36,155 nt of DNA, taken from NCBI GenBank assembly GCA_001464625.1, contig LNFJ01000059.1:1-36155 (forward strand), read 5' to 3'. This stretch comes from Bacteroidia bacterium Ga0077558 (GTDB lineage: Bacteria > Bacteroidota > Bacteroidia > Chitinophagales > Chitinophagaceae). Numbering within the stretch: the stretch's first letter is position 1; each line of letters starts with the position of its first letter. Below are positions 22,902-31,798 of the stretch, piece after piece. The notes under the pieces were generated by a model. That model was given only the letters and a program-made list of their open reading frames with translations. It had not been told where the DNA came from and ran no database searches. Made by a program: the position numbers and the translations under genes.

Positions 22902-24800
22902 ATGGCAAAAGAAAAAGAAGCAAACGACTTATTTAGTTACGACGAAGACAGTATAAAATCCCTCGACTGGAAAGAGCATATCCGGTTGAGGCCGGGTATG
23001 TATATTGGAAAGCTCGGTGATGGTTCATCACCTGATGATGGTATTTATGTATTGGTGAAAGAGGTGATGGATAATTGTATTGATGAATACACCATGGGAC
23101 ATGGTAAAACCGTGGAGTTGACGATTGATGGCAAAACGGTAACTGTTCGGGATTTTGGCAGAGGTATTCCGCTAGGAAAAGTGGTGGATGTGGTAAGTAA
23201 AATAAATACTGGTGCCAAATACGATAGCAAGGCTTTTCAAAAATCAGTTGGTTTGAATGGTGTGGGTACAAAAGCGGTGAATGCATTGAGCCATCATTTT
23301 AAAGTAACTGCTATAAGAGAAGGAAAAGAAAAGACCGCTGAATTTGAAAGAGGATTTTTAATTAAAGAACATAAAGAAGCAAAGACCACAGAACAAAATG
23401 GTACACTGGTAACTTTTGTACCGGATGAAACTATTTTTAAGAATTTTAAATTTCATCCTGAATTTTTAGAAAATCAGATATGGAATTATTGTTTTTTGAA
23501 TGCGGGGTTGAAAATTATTTTTAATGGTAAAAGTTTTATCAGTAAAAATGGTTTGCTGGATCTGTTGCAGCGTAAAACAAATGAAGATGAAATTCGCTAC
23601 CCGATCATTCACCTGAGTGGTGATGATATTGAGATGGCCATTTCTCATACCAACGAATACGGAGAAGATATTTACAGTTTTGTAAATGGGCAGCATACTA
23701 CACAAGGTGGTACACACCAGCAGGCTTTTCGGGAGGCATATGTAAAAACGATACGGGATTTCTTTAAGAAAGATTATGATGCATCCGATATACGAACGGG
23801 TATTGTTGCCGCTGTATCAGTGAGAGTTGTTGAGCCAGTATTTGAGTCGCAGACGAAAACAAAATTGGGTTCTGTAAATATTGAGCCGGAAGGACAAAGT
23901 ATGCGGCAGTTCATGATGGATTTTTTGGGTAAGGAGTTGGATAATTACCTGCACAAGAATCCAACTGTAGCAGAAGGTTTAAAAAAACGAATTGAGCAAA
24001 GTGAAAGAGAAAGAAAAGAGCTGGCAGGCATAAAAAAATTAGCCAACGAAAGAGCAAAGAAGGCAAATCTGCATAATAAGAAATTGAGAGATTGTCGTTT
24101 TCATTTGGATGATGATGCCCCATCAAAAGGAAAAGAAGAATTTGTAGTGAAGCAAAATGAGACGACTATTTTTATTACGGAAGGAGATAGTGCCAGCGGT
24201 TCTATTACCAAAGCCAGAAATGTCGAAACACAAGCAGTTTTTAGTTTGAGGGGTAAGCCGTTGAACTGTTTTGGATTGACCAAGAAAGTGGTATATGAAA
24301 ATGAAGAGTTTAATTTATTACAGCATGCCTTGAATATTGAAGAAGGATTAGAAGGTCTTCGTTTTAATAATGTAGTTATTGCTACGGATGCTGATGTGGA
24401 TGGAATGCATATACGTTTATTATTGATGACATTCTTTTTGCAATTCTTTCCTGATCTGGTAAAGCATGAAAAAGTGTATGTTTTGGAAACGCCATTGTTC
24501 AGGGTAAGAAACAAAAAAGATACTATCTATTGTTTTAGCGAACAGGAAAAGCAAGATGCGATGGCCAAACTAGGACCAAAGCCGGAGGTAACCCGTTTTA
24601 AAGGATTGGGTGAAATTAGTCCGGATGAGTTTGGGCAGTTTATCGGTAGTGGTATGAGAAAGCAATTAATGAGAGTGGAAGAAGGAGAACATATTCAGCA
24701 ACTGCTGGAATATTATATGGGAAAGAATACACCAGACAGGCAGGAATTTATTATTAATAATTTGAAGATAGAGCTTGACGCTCCAGTGGAGGCTAATTAA
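22902..24800 (+). CDS. parE: DNA topoisomerase IV subunit B
   Basis: 632 residues. GHKL ATPase domain: EVMDNCIDE (Glu54 catalytic base, Asn58 Mg ligand), RDFGRGIP (Asp84), [10 protein letters not shown] (117-126), and QTKTKLG (317-323, Lys contacting ATP). TOPRIM domain: EGDSASG (427-433), DADVDGMHI (496-504), then FKGLGE. With ParC it decatenates daughter chromosomes, ATP-driven. The length (about 630) and lack of the large GyrB insert point to ParE. Start ATG 22902 is in a cluster of Lys/Glu codons, unambiguous. It opens the cluster parE - methyltransferase - DUF1835 - transposase - parC; the methyltransferase begins 4 bases after its stop. Confidence 0.93.
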   Translation: MAKEKEANDLFSYDEDSIKSLDWKEHIRLRPGMYIGKLGDGSSPDDGIYVLVKEVMDNCIDEYTMGHGKTVELTIDGKTVTVRDFGRGIPLGKVVDVVSKINTGAKYDSKAFQKSVGLNGVGTKAVNALSHHFKVTAIREGKEKTAEFERGFLIKEHKEAKTTEQNGTLVTFVPDETIFKNFKFHPEFLENQIWNYCFLNAGLKIIFNGKSFISKNGLLDLLQRKTNEDEIRYPIIHLSGDDIEMAISHTNEYGEDIYSFVNGQHTTQGGTHQQAFREAYVKTIRDFFKKDYDASDIRTGIVAAVSVRVVEPVFESQTKTKLGSVNIEPEGQSMRQFMMDFLGKELDNYLHKNPTVAEGLKKRIEQSERERKELAGIKKLANERAKKANLHNKKLRDCRFHLDDDAPSKGKEEFVVKQNETTIFITEGDSASGSITKARNVETQAVFSLRGKPLNCFGLTKKVVYENEEFNLLQHALNIEEGLEGLRFNNVVIATDADVDGMHIRLLLMTFFLQFFPDLVKHEKVYVLETPLFRVRNKKDTIYCFSEQEKQDAMAKLGPKPEVTRFKGLGEISPDEFGQFIGSGMRKQLMRVEEGEHIQQLLEYYMGKNTPDRQEFIINNLKIELDAPVEAN

Positions 24801-24804
24801 AAGA

Positions 24805-25602
24805 GTGTTCGAATTCCACGCCGATAGAAAAAGATATTTTGACATTCAGGTTTTGAATGCAGAGAAATATGTTATTCCTTTTATTGAAGAACGGTTTCCT
24901 ATTTCATCGGGAATGAGGGTATTAGAAATTGGGTGCGGTGAAGGGGGCGTACTAAAAGCATTTATTAATAAAGGATGTATAGGGGTAGGAGTAGAGCTAG
25001 ATGAGCCGAGAATAGTGGATGCACAAAAATTTTTGCCGGAAGATATTGCGGCGGGAAGATTAAAGTTTGTAACAAAAGATATTTATAAAGTTGATACAGA
25101 TATAGATTTTGACGGACTGTTTGACATCATTGTTTTAAAAGATGTAATTGAACATATACATGACCAGGCAAAGTTAATAGGGTGGATGAAAAATTTTTTG
25201 AATCCGAATGGTATTGTATTTTTTGGTTTTCCGCCGTGGTATATGCCGTTTGGCGGGCATCAGCAAATATGTAAGTCAAAAATTTCGAGATTGCCTTACA
25301 TCCATTTATTGCCTAGGGGAATTTATGCGTGGATTTTGAAAAATAGAAATGAGAATGTGGCGGAGATGATGGAGATAAGAGATACCGGAATCAGTATCGA
25401 ACGATTTGAAAAAATATGTAAGAAAGAAGGGTATAGTTTTTTTCATCTAAGGCATTATTTACTAAACCCGATCTATGAATGGAAATTTGACTGGAAGCCT
25501 AGAAGACAGATAGGAATTATAAAAGCTATTCCATTTGTAAGAAATTTTTTTACGACTTGTGTTTATTATATCATTCAACCTATTAACAATAATTCAAAAT
25601 GA
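24805..25602 (+). CDS. Class I SAM-dependent methyltransferase
   Basis: From GTG 24805 the product has 265 residues starting EFHADRKRYFDIQ after the initial two. The open frame reaches TTG 24775 inside parE, but GTG 24805, preceded by GGAGG at 24788-24792, fits the family start better. SAM motif I is LEIGCGEGGVLKAF; the acidic motif II is GVGVELDE; motif III FDIIVLKDVIEHIHD; then LNPNGIVFFGFPPWYMPFGGHQQ. This Cys-Gly-Glu-Gly and GGHQQ type is common in Bacteroidota for methyltransferases of unknown substrate (possibly glycan or lipid). It overlaps the next gene by ATGA (4 bases), so the two are translationally coupled. Confidence 0.82.
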   Translation: MFEFHADRKRYFDIQVLNAEKYVIPFIEERFPISSGMRVLEIGCGEGGVLKAFINKGCIGVGVELDEPRIVDAQKFLPEDIAAGRLKFVTKDIYKVDTDIDFDGLFDIIVLKDVIEHIHDQAKLIGWMKNFLNPNGIVFFGFPPWYMPFGGHQQICKSKISRLPYIHLLPRGIYAWILKNRNENVAEMMEIRDTGISIERFEKICKKEGYSFFHLRHYLLNPIYEWKFDWKPRRQIGIIKAIPFVRNFFTTCVYYIIQPINNNSK

Positions 25603-26453
25603 TACATATAGTTTTTAACGAAAGTGAAGTTGACCTGATGAAGCAGGTAATTGAAATGGATGAAACGTTGGCCGGTGATGTATTGCAGATCAAAGACGAT
25701 TTTGCAGTTGGACCTTTAGCGAATATCGATACAGAGGAAGGATGGCAGGCAAGATTGGAATGGTGGAGAGGATTGATGCAAGGATCCCCGTATGCCGCTG
25801 ATTTGGTAGGAAGTTTTGATGATAGAGAAACAGTGGCACAGATCAAAGCAAAATTGGATGAGAATCCAGAAGAAGAACTATGGATTTGGATGGGACAAAA
25901 TCAACATGATGTAACTGGCTATTACTGGTTGATGCCGCATTTTAAAGATTACCAGGGACGAGTGATGGTGTTGTACATGAACAACCTTCCTTTTATTAAT
26001 GAGAAGGGTCAGATATTTTATCCATCCTGGTTGCATGAAATACAGCCCAAAGAATTTGTAAAAGCAAAAAAATTAGCAAGACCCATTACATTGAGTGAGT
26101 TTGAAATTGATCCGGATGAATGGAGAAAGATCGCTGAAGAAAACGCAACGGTAAGAATATTGGAAGGGGGAAAGAAGATTGCTGGTAAAGATGAAAGTTT
26201 CTACGATACGGAGATTTTAAAAAACATTACTGGCGAGTGGCAGAAAGCAACCCGGGTTTTAAGCAATACGTTGAACCGTATGAAAGTGAAAACTGGCGAT
26301 GGTTTTTTAATGTGGCGGATGAAGCAGTTAATAAACAACGGAAAAATTGAAGTAACAGGTGATATGAGCAAAGCATGGAAGGATTTTGATGTAAAGTTGG
26401 GAGGGGGAAAGAAGACTGAAGAAATTTCCGCAGAATCTGTTGTAGAAGGCTAA
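25599..26453 (+). CDS. DUF1835 domain protein
   Basis: 284 residues, cytoplasmic. N-terminal DUF1835 domain: IHIVFNESEVDLMKQ, then DDFAVGPLANIDTEEGWQAR and WWRGLM, EELWIWMGQNQHDVTGYYWL. The C-terminal DUF3658-type part contains RPITLSEFEIDPDEWRK and LMWRMKQLINNGKIEVTGD. Such genes often sit beside parE/parC in Bacteroidota; their role is unknown. The ATG at 25599 overlaps the preceding stop by four bases. A REP-like hairpin array starts 8 bases after its stop. Confidence 0.85.
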   Translation: MIHIVFNESEVDLMKQVIEMDETLAGDVLQIKDDFAVGPLANIDTEEGWQARLEWWRGLMQGSPYAADLVGSFDDRETVAQIKAKLDENPEEELWIWMGQNQHDVTGYYWLMPHFKDYQGRVMVLYMNNLPFINEKGQIFYPSWLHEIQPKEFVKAKKLARPITLSEFEIDPDEWRKIAEENATVRILEGGKKIAGKDESFYDTEILKNITGEWQKATRVLSNTLNRMKVKTGDGFLMWRMKQLINNGKIEVTGDMSKAWKDFDVKLGGGKKTEEISAESVVEG

Positions 26454-26460
26454 ATTTTAT

Positions 26461-26638
26461 AACATGTCGCCCCGCTGGGGCTTGTAGTATGGAAAAGTAT
26501 TATGGTAGCATGTAAATAGCCGTTAAATGGCATCATGAACGAAGAATTGTTTTACTAGCCACAGAGTGGCGAAATGTAAGTAGTAGGGGTAGCATGAAAA
26601 AAATAAATTGGGTGTGAACCCCGTAGGGGCGACATGTT
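26461..26638. repeat. REP-like hairpin array of the RAYT element
   Basis: AACATGTCGCCCC (26461-26473) and GGGGCGACATGTT (26626-26638) are perfect 13-base inverted ends. Within lie small hairpins: GCCCC-GCT-GGGGC (26469-26481), a weak GCC-GTTAAAT-GGC (26519-26531), GCCAC-AGA-GTGGC followed by GAAATGT (26558-26577), and CCCC-GTA-GGGG followed by CGACATGTT. The shared unit GCCnC-n3-GnGGCGA(c/a)ATGT recurs in both orientations, as in REP/BIME elements. It adjoins a RAYT-type transposase gene. Confidence 0.75.
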
Positions 26639-26649
26639 AAAAAAAGCGT

Positions 26650-27111
26650 ATGCAGAATACATATTCGCAATTATATGTTCAGATTGTGTTTGCGGTAAAA
26701 GGCCGGGAATGTTTTATTAATGAATCTTTCCGGGAGGAGCTACAGAAATATATTGCGGGTATTATAGATAATAACAAACAAAAGCTATTTGCTATTTACT
26801 GTATGCCAGATCATGTTCACATCTTAGTAAGTATGAAACCAGCTTTAGCTATTTCTGATTTTGTAAGGGATATAAAGGCAAGTTCTTCATCTTTTATTAA
26901 AGAGAAGAAATGGGTGAATAGTTTATTTAGCTGGCAGGAGGGCTTTGGGGCATTTACCTATCATAAATCACAAGCTAATAATGTGGTTGATTATATTCTT
27001 AATCAACCAGAAAATCATAGAAAAAAAACATTCAAAGAAGAATATATAAACTTCTTAAAGGAATATCAAATAGAGTACGACGAAAAATATTTGTTTGAAT
27101 TTTACGATTAA
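26650..27111 (+). CDS. IS200/IS605-like (RAYT) Y1 transposase
   Basis: 153 residues, one HUH single-strand-DNA transposase domain. HUH motif in MPDHVHILV (about residues 56-64) and the nucleophilic Tyr in the YHKSQANNVVDYILNQ helix (about 118-133); the C-terminus FKEEYINFLKEYQIEYDEKYLF is typical of the Bacteroidota TnpA/RAYT group. All catalytic residues are present. It sits 11 bases after a REP-like hairpin array, while on the other side parC begins 5 bases after its stop, leaving no room for a right IS end. This suggests a RAYT that handles REP sequences rather than an autonomous IS. Role: cutting and joining hairpin-tipped single-stranded DNA. Confidence 0.86.
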   Translation: MQNTYSQLYVQIVFAVKGRECFINESFREELQKYIAGIIDNNKQKLFAIYCMPDHVHILVSMKPALAISDFVRDIKASSSSFIKEKKWVNSLFSWQEGFGAFTYHKSQANNVVDYILNQPENHRKKTFKEEYINFLKEYQIEYDEKYLFEFYD

Positions 27112-27116
27112 TTACA

Positions 27117-29633
27117 ATGAGCGCAGCAAAGAATAAAATAACAGAAGTAGGAAGCATTGACAGTGGCTTACATGGCCAGTATAAAACATGGTTCTTAGAC
27201 TATGCGTCCTATGTAATATTGGAAAGAGCAGTACCCGCAATTGAAGATGGATTGAAGCCGGTGCAACGACGTATCCTTCATGCCATGAAGGAAATGGATG
27301 ATGGTCGTTACAACAAAGTGGCGAACATCATTGGGCAGGCGATGCAATACCATCCACATGGCGATGCGAGTATTGGTGATGCATTGGTAAACATGGGGCA
27401 GAAGGATTTGCTGATTGATACGCAAGGAAACTGGGGCGATGTAAGAACCGGGGATGATGCAGCAGCAGCCCGTTATATTGAAGCAAGATTGAGCAAGTTT
27501 GCCTTAGAAGTTGCCTTCAATGCAAAAACTACCGAATGGCAATTGAGTTACGATGGCCGAAAGAATGAACCGGTAACATTGCCCATGAAATTCCCGTTGT
27601 TGCTGGCACAGGGTGCTGATGGTATTGCGGTGGGACTATCCACCAAAATTCTTCCACATAATTTCTGTGAGATCATTGAAGCAGCTATAAAACATTTAAG
27701 AGGAAAACGTTTTGAACTCAATCCTGATTTTCTTACAGGTGGTATGATTGATGTGGCTGATTACAACCAAGGCAAACGAGGTGGCAAGGTGAAAGTAAGA
27801 GCACATATAGAAGAAGTAGATAAGAAAACCTTGGCGATTAAAAGTGTTCCCTACGGCGTAACTACTACTCAGTTGATGGAATCAATTGTAAAAGCTAACG
27901 ACCAGGGAAAAATAAAAATTAAGAAAGTAACAGATAATACAGCGGCGGATGTAGAAATACAAGTTGATCTGGCACCGGGCATTTCTCCTGATATTACAAT
28001 TGATGCATTGTATAAATTCACGGATTGTGAAATTTCAATTTCTCCAAATGCCTGTGTGATCGTTGACCATAAGCCGCAGTTTATCGGTGTGCAAGAATTA
28101 TTGAAGCTTTCGGTCGATAAAACCAAAGATCTGCTGGAGCAGGAATTGAAAATAAAACTCAATGAACTACAAGAAAAATGGCATTACACATCATTAGAAA
28201 AAATATTCTTCGAGGAAAAAATCTATAAAGAACTAGAGAAGAAACATGAAACCTGGGAAAAAGTGCTGGAAGGGATTGATAAAGCCTTTGTTCCTTTTAA
28301 AAAGCAACTGAAAAGAGATATAACAAGAGAAGATATTGTAAAGCTGACAGAAAAACCAGTACGTCGTATTTATAAACTAGACATTGACGAACTGAATGCA
28401 CAGATAAAAGGCCTGGAAGGAGATATTAAACAGGTAAAACATGATTTAGCAAATCTTGTAGATTTTGCTGTTGATTATTATGAAAATCTGTTAAAAAAAT
28501 ATGGCAAAGGCAGAGAAAGAAAAACAGAGATCAAACAGTTTGAAGTAATTGAAGCGAAGAGTGTGGCAATTGCTAATACCAAATTGTATGTAAACCGTGA
28601 AGAAGGATTTATCGGTACAGGATTGAAAAAAGATGAATTGCTGTTTGAATGTTCCGACCTTGATGATATTATCGTTTTTGCAAAACGGGGCATCATGAAA
28701 GTGGTAAAAGTATCTGATAAAACATTTATCGGTAAAGACATTTTACATGCTGCCGTTTTCCAGAAGAATGATGAACGTACTACCTACAACATGATCTACT
28801 CTGATGGAAAGGGTGGTTTGAGTTATGCTAAACGTTTTAATGTTACAGGGGTAACAAGAGACAAAGAATACGATTTAACAAAAGGTGATGAAAGAAGTAA
28901 AGTTCATTACCTGAGTATTAATCCAAATGGCGAAGCTGAAGTAGTGAAGATCGTATTAACTCCCGGAAGCTCTGCCCGCATCAAAGAATTTGATTTTTAT
29001 TTTGAGGAGATGGCCATCAAAGGCCGCAGCAGTATGGGCAATCAGGTTACAAAGTATCCCATCAAATCGGTGAAGTTTAAAGAAGCCGGAAGAGCAACAT
29101 TGAGTGGTCGCAAACTCTGGTTTGATGAAAAGTTTGGTCGTCTGAGTGCTGAAGAAAAAGGAACTTACCTGGGAAGCTTTGAACCAGATGATAGAATATT
29201 AGTGTTATACAATGATGGTAATTATGAAGTGACCGACCAGGAAATGACACAGAAGATAGATCCGGATAAAGTATTACATATTGGCAAGTTTGATGCAGAG
29301 AAGATAATTACTGCAGTGTATGTGGATGTGGAGAAGAAGCAATACATGGTAAAGCGTTTTAAAATAGAAACCTCCACACAGAAAACGAAATTCTTGTTTA
29401 TCAAAGAAGGTGATGGTAATTATGTGGAAGCCGTAACATTGGATGAGGAACCAATTTTATTAATGCAACAGGGCAGGGGAGCACAGATACGAAAAGCAAA
29501 ACTAAAGATTGTAAAAATTGCTGAAGTTACTGGGTATAGAACGGTAGGTTCCAAACTGGCCGATTTTAGTAAGTCAACTGAAATGGAATGGGTGAAAAGT
29601 AAAGAAACAAACCAGGCCGAATTGTTTGAGTAA
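27117..29633 (+). CDS. parC: DNA topoisomerase IV subunit A
   Basis: 838 residues. N-terminal breakage domain: YVILERAVPAIEDGLKPVQRR, quinolone-determining region HPHGDASIGD (79-88), catalytic Tyr120 in AAAARYIEARLS. The tower and coiled coil follow (LEQELKIKLNEL..., VKHDLANLVDFAVDYY), then a degenerate beta-pinwheel C-terminus (VFAKRGIMKVVKV, GGLSYAKRFNVTG, GRGAQIRK) without the GyrA box, favouring ParC. With ParE it decatenates chromosomes. The residue matching GyrA Ser83 is Ala (Ala84) and that of Asp87 is Asp; this appears usual for the Bacteroidota ParC type. Starts 5 bases after the transposase stop, so its ribosome site overlaps that gene. Confidence 0.92.
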   Translation: MSAAKNKITEVGSIDSGLHGQYKTWFLDYASYVILERAVPAIEDGLKPVQRRILHAMKEMDDGRYNKVANIIGQAMQYHPHGDASIGDALVNMGQKDLLIDTQGNWGDVRTGDDAAAARYIEARLSKFALEVAFNAKTTEWQLSYDGRKNEPVTLPMKFPLLLAQGADGIAVGLSTKILPHNFCEIIEAAIKHLRGKRFELNPDFLTGGMIDVADYNQGKRGGKVKVRAHIEEVDKKTLAIKSVPYGVTTTQLMESIVKANDQGKIKIKKVTDNTAADVEIQVDLAPGISPDITIDALYKFTDCEISISPNACVIVDHKPQFIGVQELLKLSVDKTKDLLEQELKIKLNELQEKWHYTSLEKIFFEEKIYKELEKKHETWEKVLEGIDKAFVPFKKQLKRDITREDIVKLTEKPVRRIYKLDIDELNAQIKGLEGDIKQVKHDLANLVDFAVDYYENLLKKYGKGRERKTEIKQFEVIEAKSVAIANTKLYVNREEGFIGTGLKKDELLFECSDLDDIIVFAKRGIMKVVKVSDKTFIGKDILHAAVFQKNDERTTYNMIYSDGKGGLSYAKRFNVTGVTRDKEYDLTKGDERSKVHYLSINPNGEAEVVKIVLTPGSSARIKEFDFYFEEMAIKGRSSMGNQVTKYPIKSVKFKEAGRATLSGRKLWFDEKFGRLSAEEKGTYLGSFEPDDRILVLYNDGNYEVTDQEMTQKIDPDKVLHIGKFDAEKIITAVYVDVEKKQYMVKRFKIETSTQKTKFLFIKEGDGNYVEAVTLDEEPILLMQQGRGAQIRKAKLKIVKIAEVTGYRTVGSKLADFSKSTEMEWVKSKETNQAELFE

Positions 29634-29641
29634 ATTATAAC

Positions 29642-30286
29642 ATGATTGATCATTGGGAAATATTAGATGTTTACAAAGCCTTGCTGGCTGTTGCCGCAGG
29701 TATTATCCTCGGTCTCGAAAGAGAGTTAAAAGATAAAGTAGCAGGATTAAAAACCATTACCATCATTTGCCTGGGGGCTACTTTATTTGGAATACTTTCT
29801 TATAAAGTAGGTGGGCAAAGCAATCCAACTCATATCGCTGCTTATGTAGTTAGTGGCGTTGGTTTTCTTGGAGCTGGAGCCATTTTCAAAGATGGATTTT
29901 CTATTTCTGGTCTTACCACTGCCGGCATTATCTGGTTGGCAGCTGCGGTTGGTTTGGCTATTGGGTTTGGAGAATTTTACCTGGCAGGTACATTTATGTT
30001 GGGCTCTCTAATAGTAATTTTTCTTACTCCCTTTATCAATAAACTCTTTCGTTCAAAAAAATTAACCCGCCAGCTTACGATATCCTTATCAAAGGAGAAT
30101 AGCATTTTAAAAGAACAAATTCTTGCTGGTTTGCGAAAAGGAGTTAACTTTCTTGAAGAGAAAAAAATTACATTGGCTGATAACGAATTAGAAATAGGAA
30201 TTGAAATAGCATTAACAGAAGATAAAATTAAATGGGTGCAGAATTATTTGCTGGAGAACAAAGCTATCAAATCTTTTTCTTTTTAA
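29642..30286 (+). CDS. MgtC/SapB family membrane protein
   Basis: 214 residues. N-terminal MgtC module with four to five helices: LLAVAAGIILGLERELKDKVAGLKT (conserved G-x-ERE motif), ICLGATLFGILSY, VVSGVGFLGAGAIFKDG, GLTTAGIIWLAAAVGLAIGFGEF, and LIVIFLTPFINKLF. A C-terminal cytoplasmic domain of about 75 residues follows. MgtC proteins are inner-membrane, linked to growth at low Mg and, in pathogens, to modulation of ATP synthase and intramacrophage survival; the role in free-living Bacteroidota is unclear. It starts 8 bases after parC and may be co-transcribed. Confidence 0.88.
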   Translation: MIDHWEILDVYKALLAVAAGIILGLERELKDKVAGLKTITIICLGATLFGILSYKVGGQSNPTHIAAYVVSGVGFLGAGAIFKDGFSISGLTTAGIIWLAAAVGLAIGFGEFYLAGTFMLGSLIVIFLTPFINKLFRSKKLTRQLTISLSKENSILKEQILAGLRKGVNFLEEKKITLADNELEIGIEIALTEDKIKWVQNYLLENKAIKSFSF

Positions 30287-30301
30287 TTCTTTTCAACTCA
30301 A

Positions 30302-31228
30302 TTACTGAGGTTTTCTTCGCTTAATTCGAATCGTTGCATTTTTCTCAAGGCTACTAGTTAGCCGGATTTCATGCTTCTTCTTTCCATCATTAATGATCAT
30401 TAAGGCTGTATTAGGCGGTATCAAACCGAGGTTCTCAGCAAACATGGATATTTCATTAGTAACTACTGAGCTATCCAGTTCTATTTTTATTTTTATAGAC
30501 TTATGTGTAAGTTTCTGATTAGAAAGAATAAGTTGTTTATTGTAAAACAAGGAGATCATATCGCCATCAATTTCTCCGTTATCATACACATCTATTTGTA
30601 AAGAATCTGAATCCACTTCAATTTCACTGATCACAATATTTTCTCTTTCTGTATATTGTTTCTCCGTTACGTAGTTCACTACTTTTTTGGGAGTTACAGA
30701 AACGGATACCAACGTATCATCATAAGAAGGAGTCCATACCTGAACATTCTCTTTGTATTCGCTGATGGCTTTTAACACGGAATCTTTTTTACTGATATCA
30801 GCATTATGCGTAAGATTTAAACGGATATCAGCACAAGTGTATTTGTAATCCGGCAAACCAATAAATGCACCTACCAGATTAGAGCCGGCCTGCGCCACCC
30901 GTAATGTAGCCTGCATGTTCATAATACAATCCACTTCAAAATTGGCGATAGAGCCGAAGTAAACAATCGGAATATCGTACAAACTTAATTGGCGGGTCGT
31001 TTTATTAAAATCACCTTTTACTTTTATGCTGCGGTAGGTATTTTTGAAATAATAATTGAGAATTCCGGATACATAATTTTTTTCCGGTTGTAACACCAGT
31101 TCAACCAAATAATTGTTAGCAGAGCTATTGGTTTTTACATTCGCATAGCCGTACCAGTAGCCAAAAACGGATTGTGATTGGGAGTAAAGTGAAAGTAATA
31201 AAGCAAGAATCAGTAGTCCTTTCTTCAT
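30302..31228 (-). CDS. Exported protein of unknown function
   Basis: ATG 31228 gives 308 residues beginning with the signal peptide MKKGLLILALLLSLYSQS; the upstream ATG 31246 only adds five residues before it. The mature N-terminus (VFGYWYGYANV, VELVLQP, GILNYYFKNTYRSIKVKG) looks like a lipocalin-like or C2-like beta sheet, and the C-terminal part (IVISEIEVDSDSLQIDVYDNGEIDGDMISLFYNK, ending ATIRIKRRKPQ) resembles the VDNGxxDGDxVSL strands of Bacteroidota secreted proteins. No enzyme residues are evident. It follows smpB by 54 bases on the same strand and converges with mgtC. Confidence 0.7.
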   Translation of the reverse strand: MKKGLLILALLLSLYSQSQSVFGYWYGYANVKTNSSANNYLVELVLQPEKNYVSGILNYYFKNTYRSIKVKGDFNKTTRQLSLYDIPIVYFGSIANFEVDCIMNMQATLRVAQAGSNLVGAFIGLPDYKYTCADIRLNLTHNADISKKDSVLKAISEYKENVQVWTPSYDDTLVSVSVTPKKVVNYVTEKQYTERENIVISEIEVDSDSLQIDVYDNGEIDGDMISLFYNKQLILSNQKLTHKSIKIKIELDSSVVTNEISMFAENLGLIPPNTALMIINDGKKKHEIRLTSSLEKNATIRIKRRKPQ

Positions 31229-31282
31229 GGCTGGGAAGATCGTCAAAAATCAGTCCGGTTTACAACGAAGTTTTACACAAGC

Positions 31283-31720
31283 TTATTTTAAATACCGCTT
31301 CATTTCTCTATCCACATCTTTTTGTTTGATGCTTTCCCGTTTATCATGTAGTTTTTTGCCTTTAGCCAACCCTATTTCAATCTTGGCCAGGTTCTTTGAA
31401 TTCATGAATATGCGAAGTGGCACCAGCGTATAGCCTTTCTCTTTGAGCTTGGCTACTATTTTAGTAATTTCTTTCTTATTCAGCAGTAGCTTACGGTCTC
31501 TTACCGGATCATGGTTATTAGTAGTGCCATGACTGTACTGTGCAATATTCAATGATTTTAACCAAACTTCACCATCGGAAATAAGGCAATAGCTATCATT
31601 AAAACTCACTTTTCCCGTTCGCATGGATTTTATCTCTGTACCCAGTAATACCATGCCTGCTTCATATTTTGCATCTATGAAGTATTCATGATAAACCTGC
31701 CTGTTCTTCATCTCTGTCAT
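31283..31720 (-). CDS. smpB: SsrA-binding protein SmpB
   Basis: 145 residues. The OB-fold of SmpB is clear: RQVYHEYFIDAKYEAGMVLLGTEIKSMRTGKVSFNDSY, then NIAQYSHGTTNNHDPVRDRKLLLNKKEI, TLVPLRIFMNSKNLAKIEIGLAKGKKLHDKRE, and the C-terminal KQKDVDREMKRYLK tail that mimics an mRNA codon-anticodon region. SmpB binds tmRNA and rescues stalled ribosomes by trans-translation. ATG 31720 is used; ATG 31711 (MKNRQ) is an alternative. No tmRNA gene was seen in this window. The stop at 31283 is followed by the unknown exported gene. Confidence 0.95.
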   Translation of the reverse strand: MTEMKNRQVYHEYFIDAKYEAGMVLLGTEIKSMRTGKVSFNDSYCLISDGEVWLKSLNIAQYSHGTTNNHDPVRDRKLLLNKKEITKIVAKLKEKGYTLVPLRIFMNSKNLAKIEIGLAKGKKLHDKRESIKQKDVDREMKRYLK

Positions 31721-31731
31721 CTGTAATATAA

Positions 31732-31777
31732 AATAAGAGGCCCGCCTACCGGCAGGCAGGCAAAAATACCTCTTATT
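31732..31777 (-). terminator. Terminator hairpin of accD with GC-rich insert repeat
   Basis: AATAAGAGG (31732-31740) and CCTCTTATT (31769-31777) form a 9-bp stem followed on the minus strand by TTTATATT. The loop contains GCCTACCGGCAGGCAGGC, itself able to fold (GCCT/AGGC), a motif seen as a dispersed short repeat in many Bacteroidota genomes. Confidence 0.65.
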
Positions 31778-31798
31778 AGTTTAAATTATGTGTAGTTG

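Noticed and set aside
26461-26638. CRISPR-like repeat array
   Set aside because: The units are short hairpins in both orientations with irregular spacing and no spacer pattern; they fit REP/BIME.
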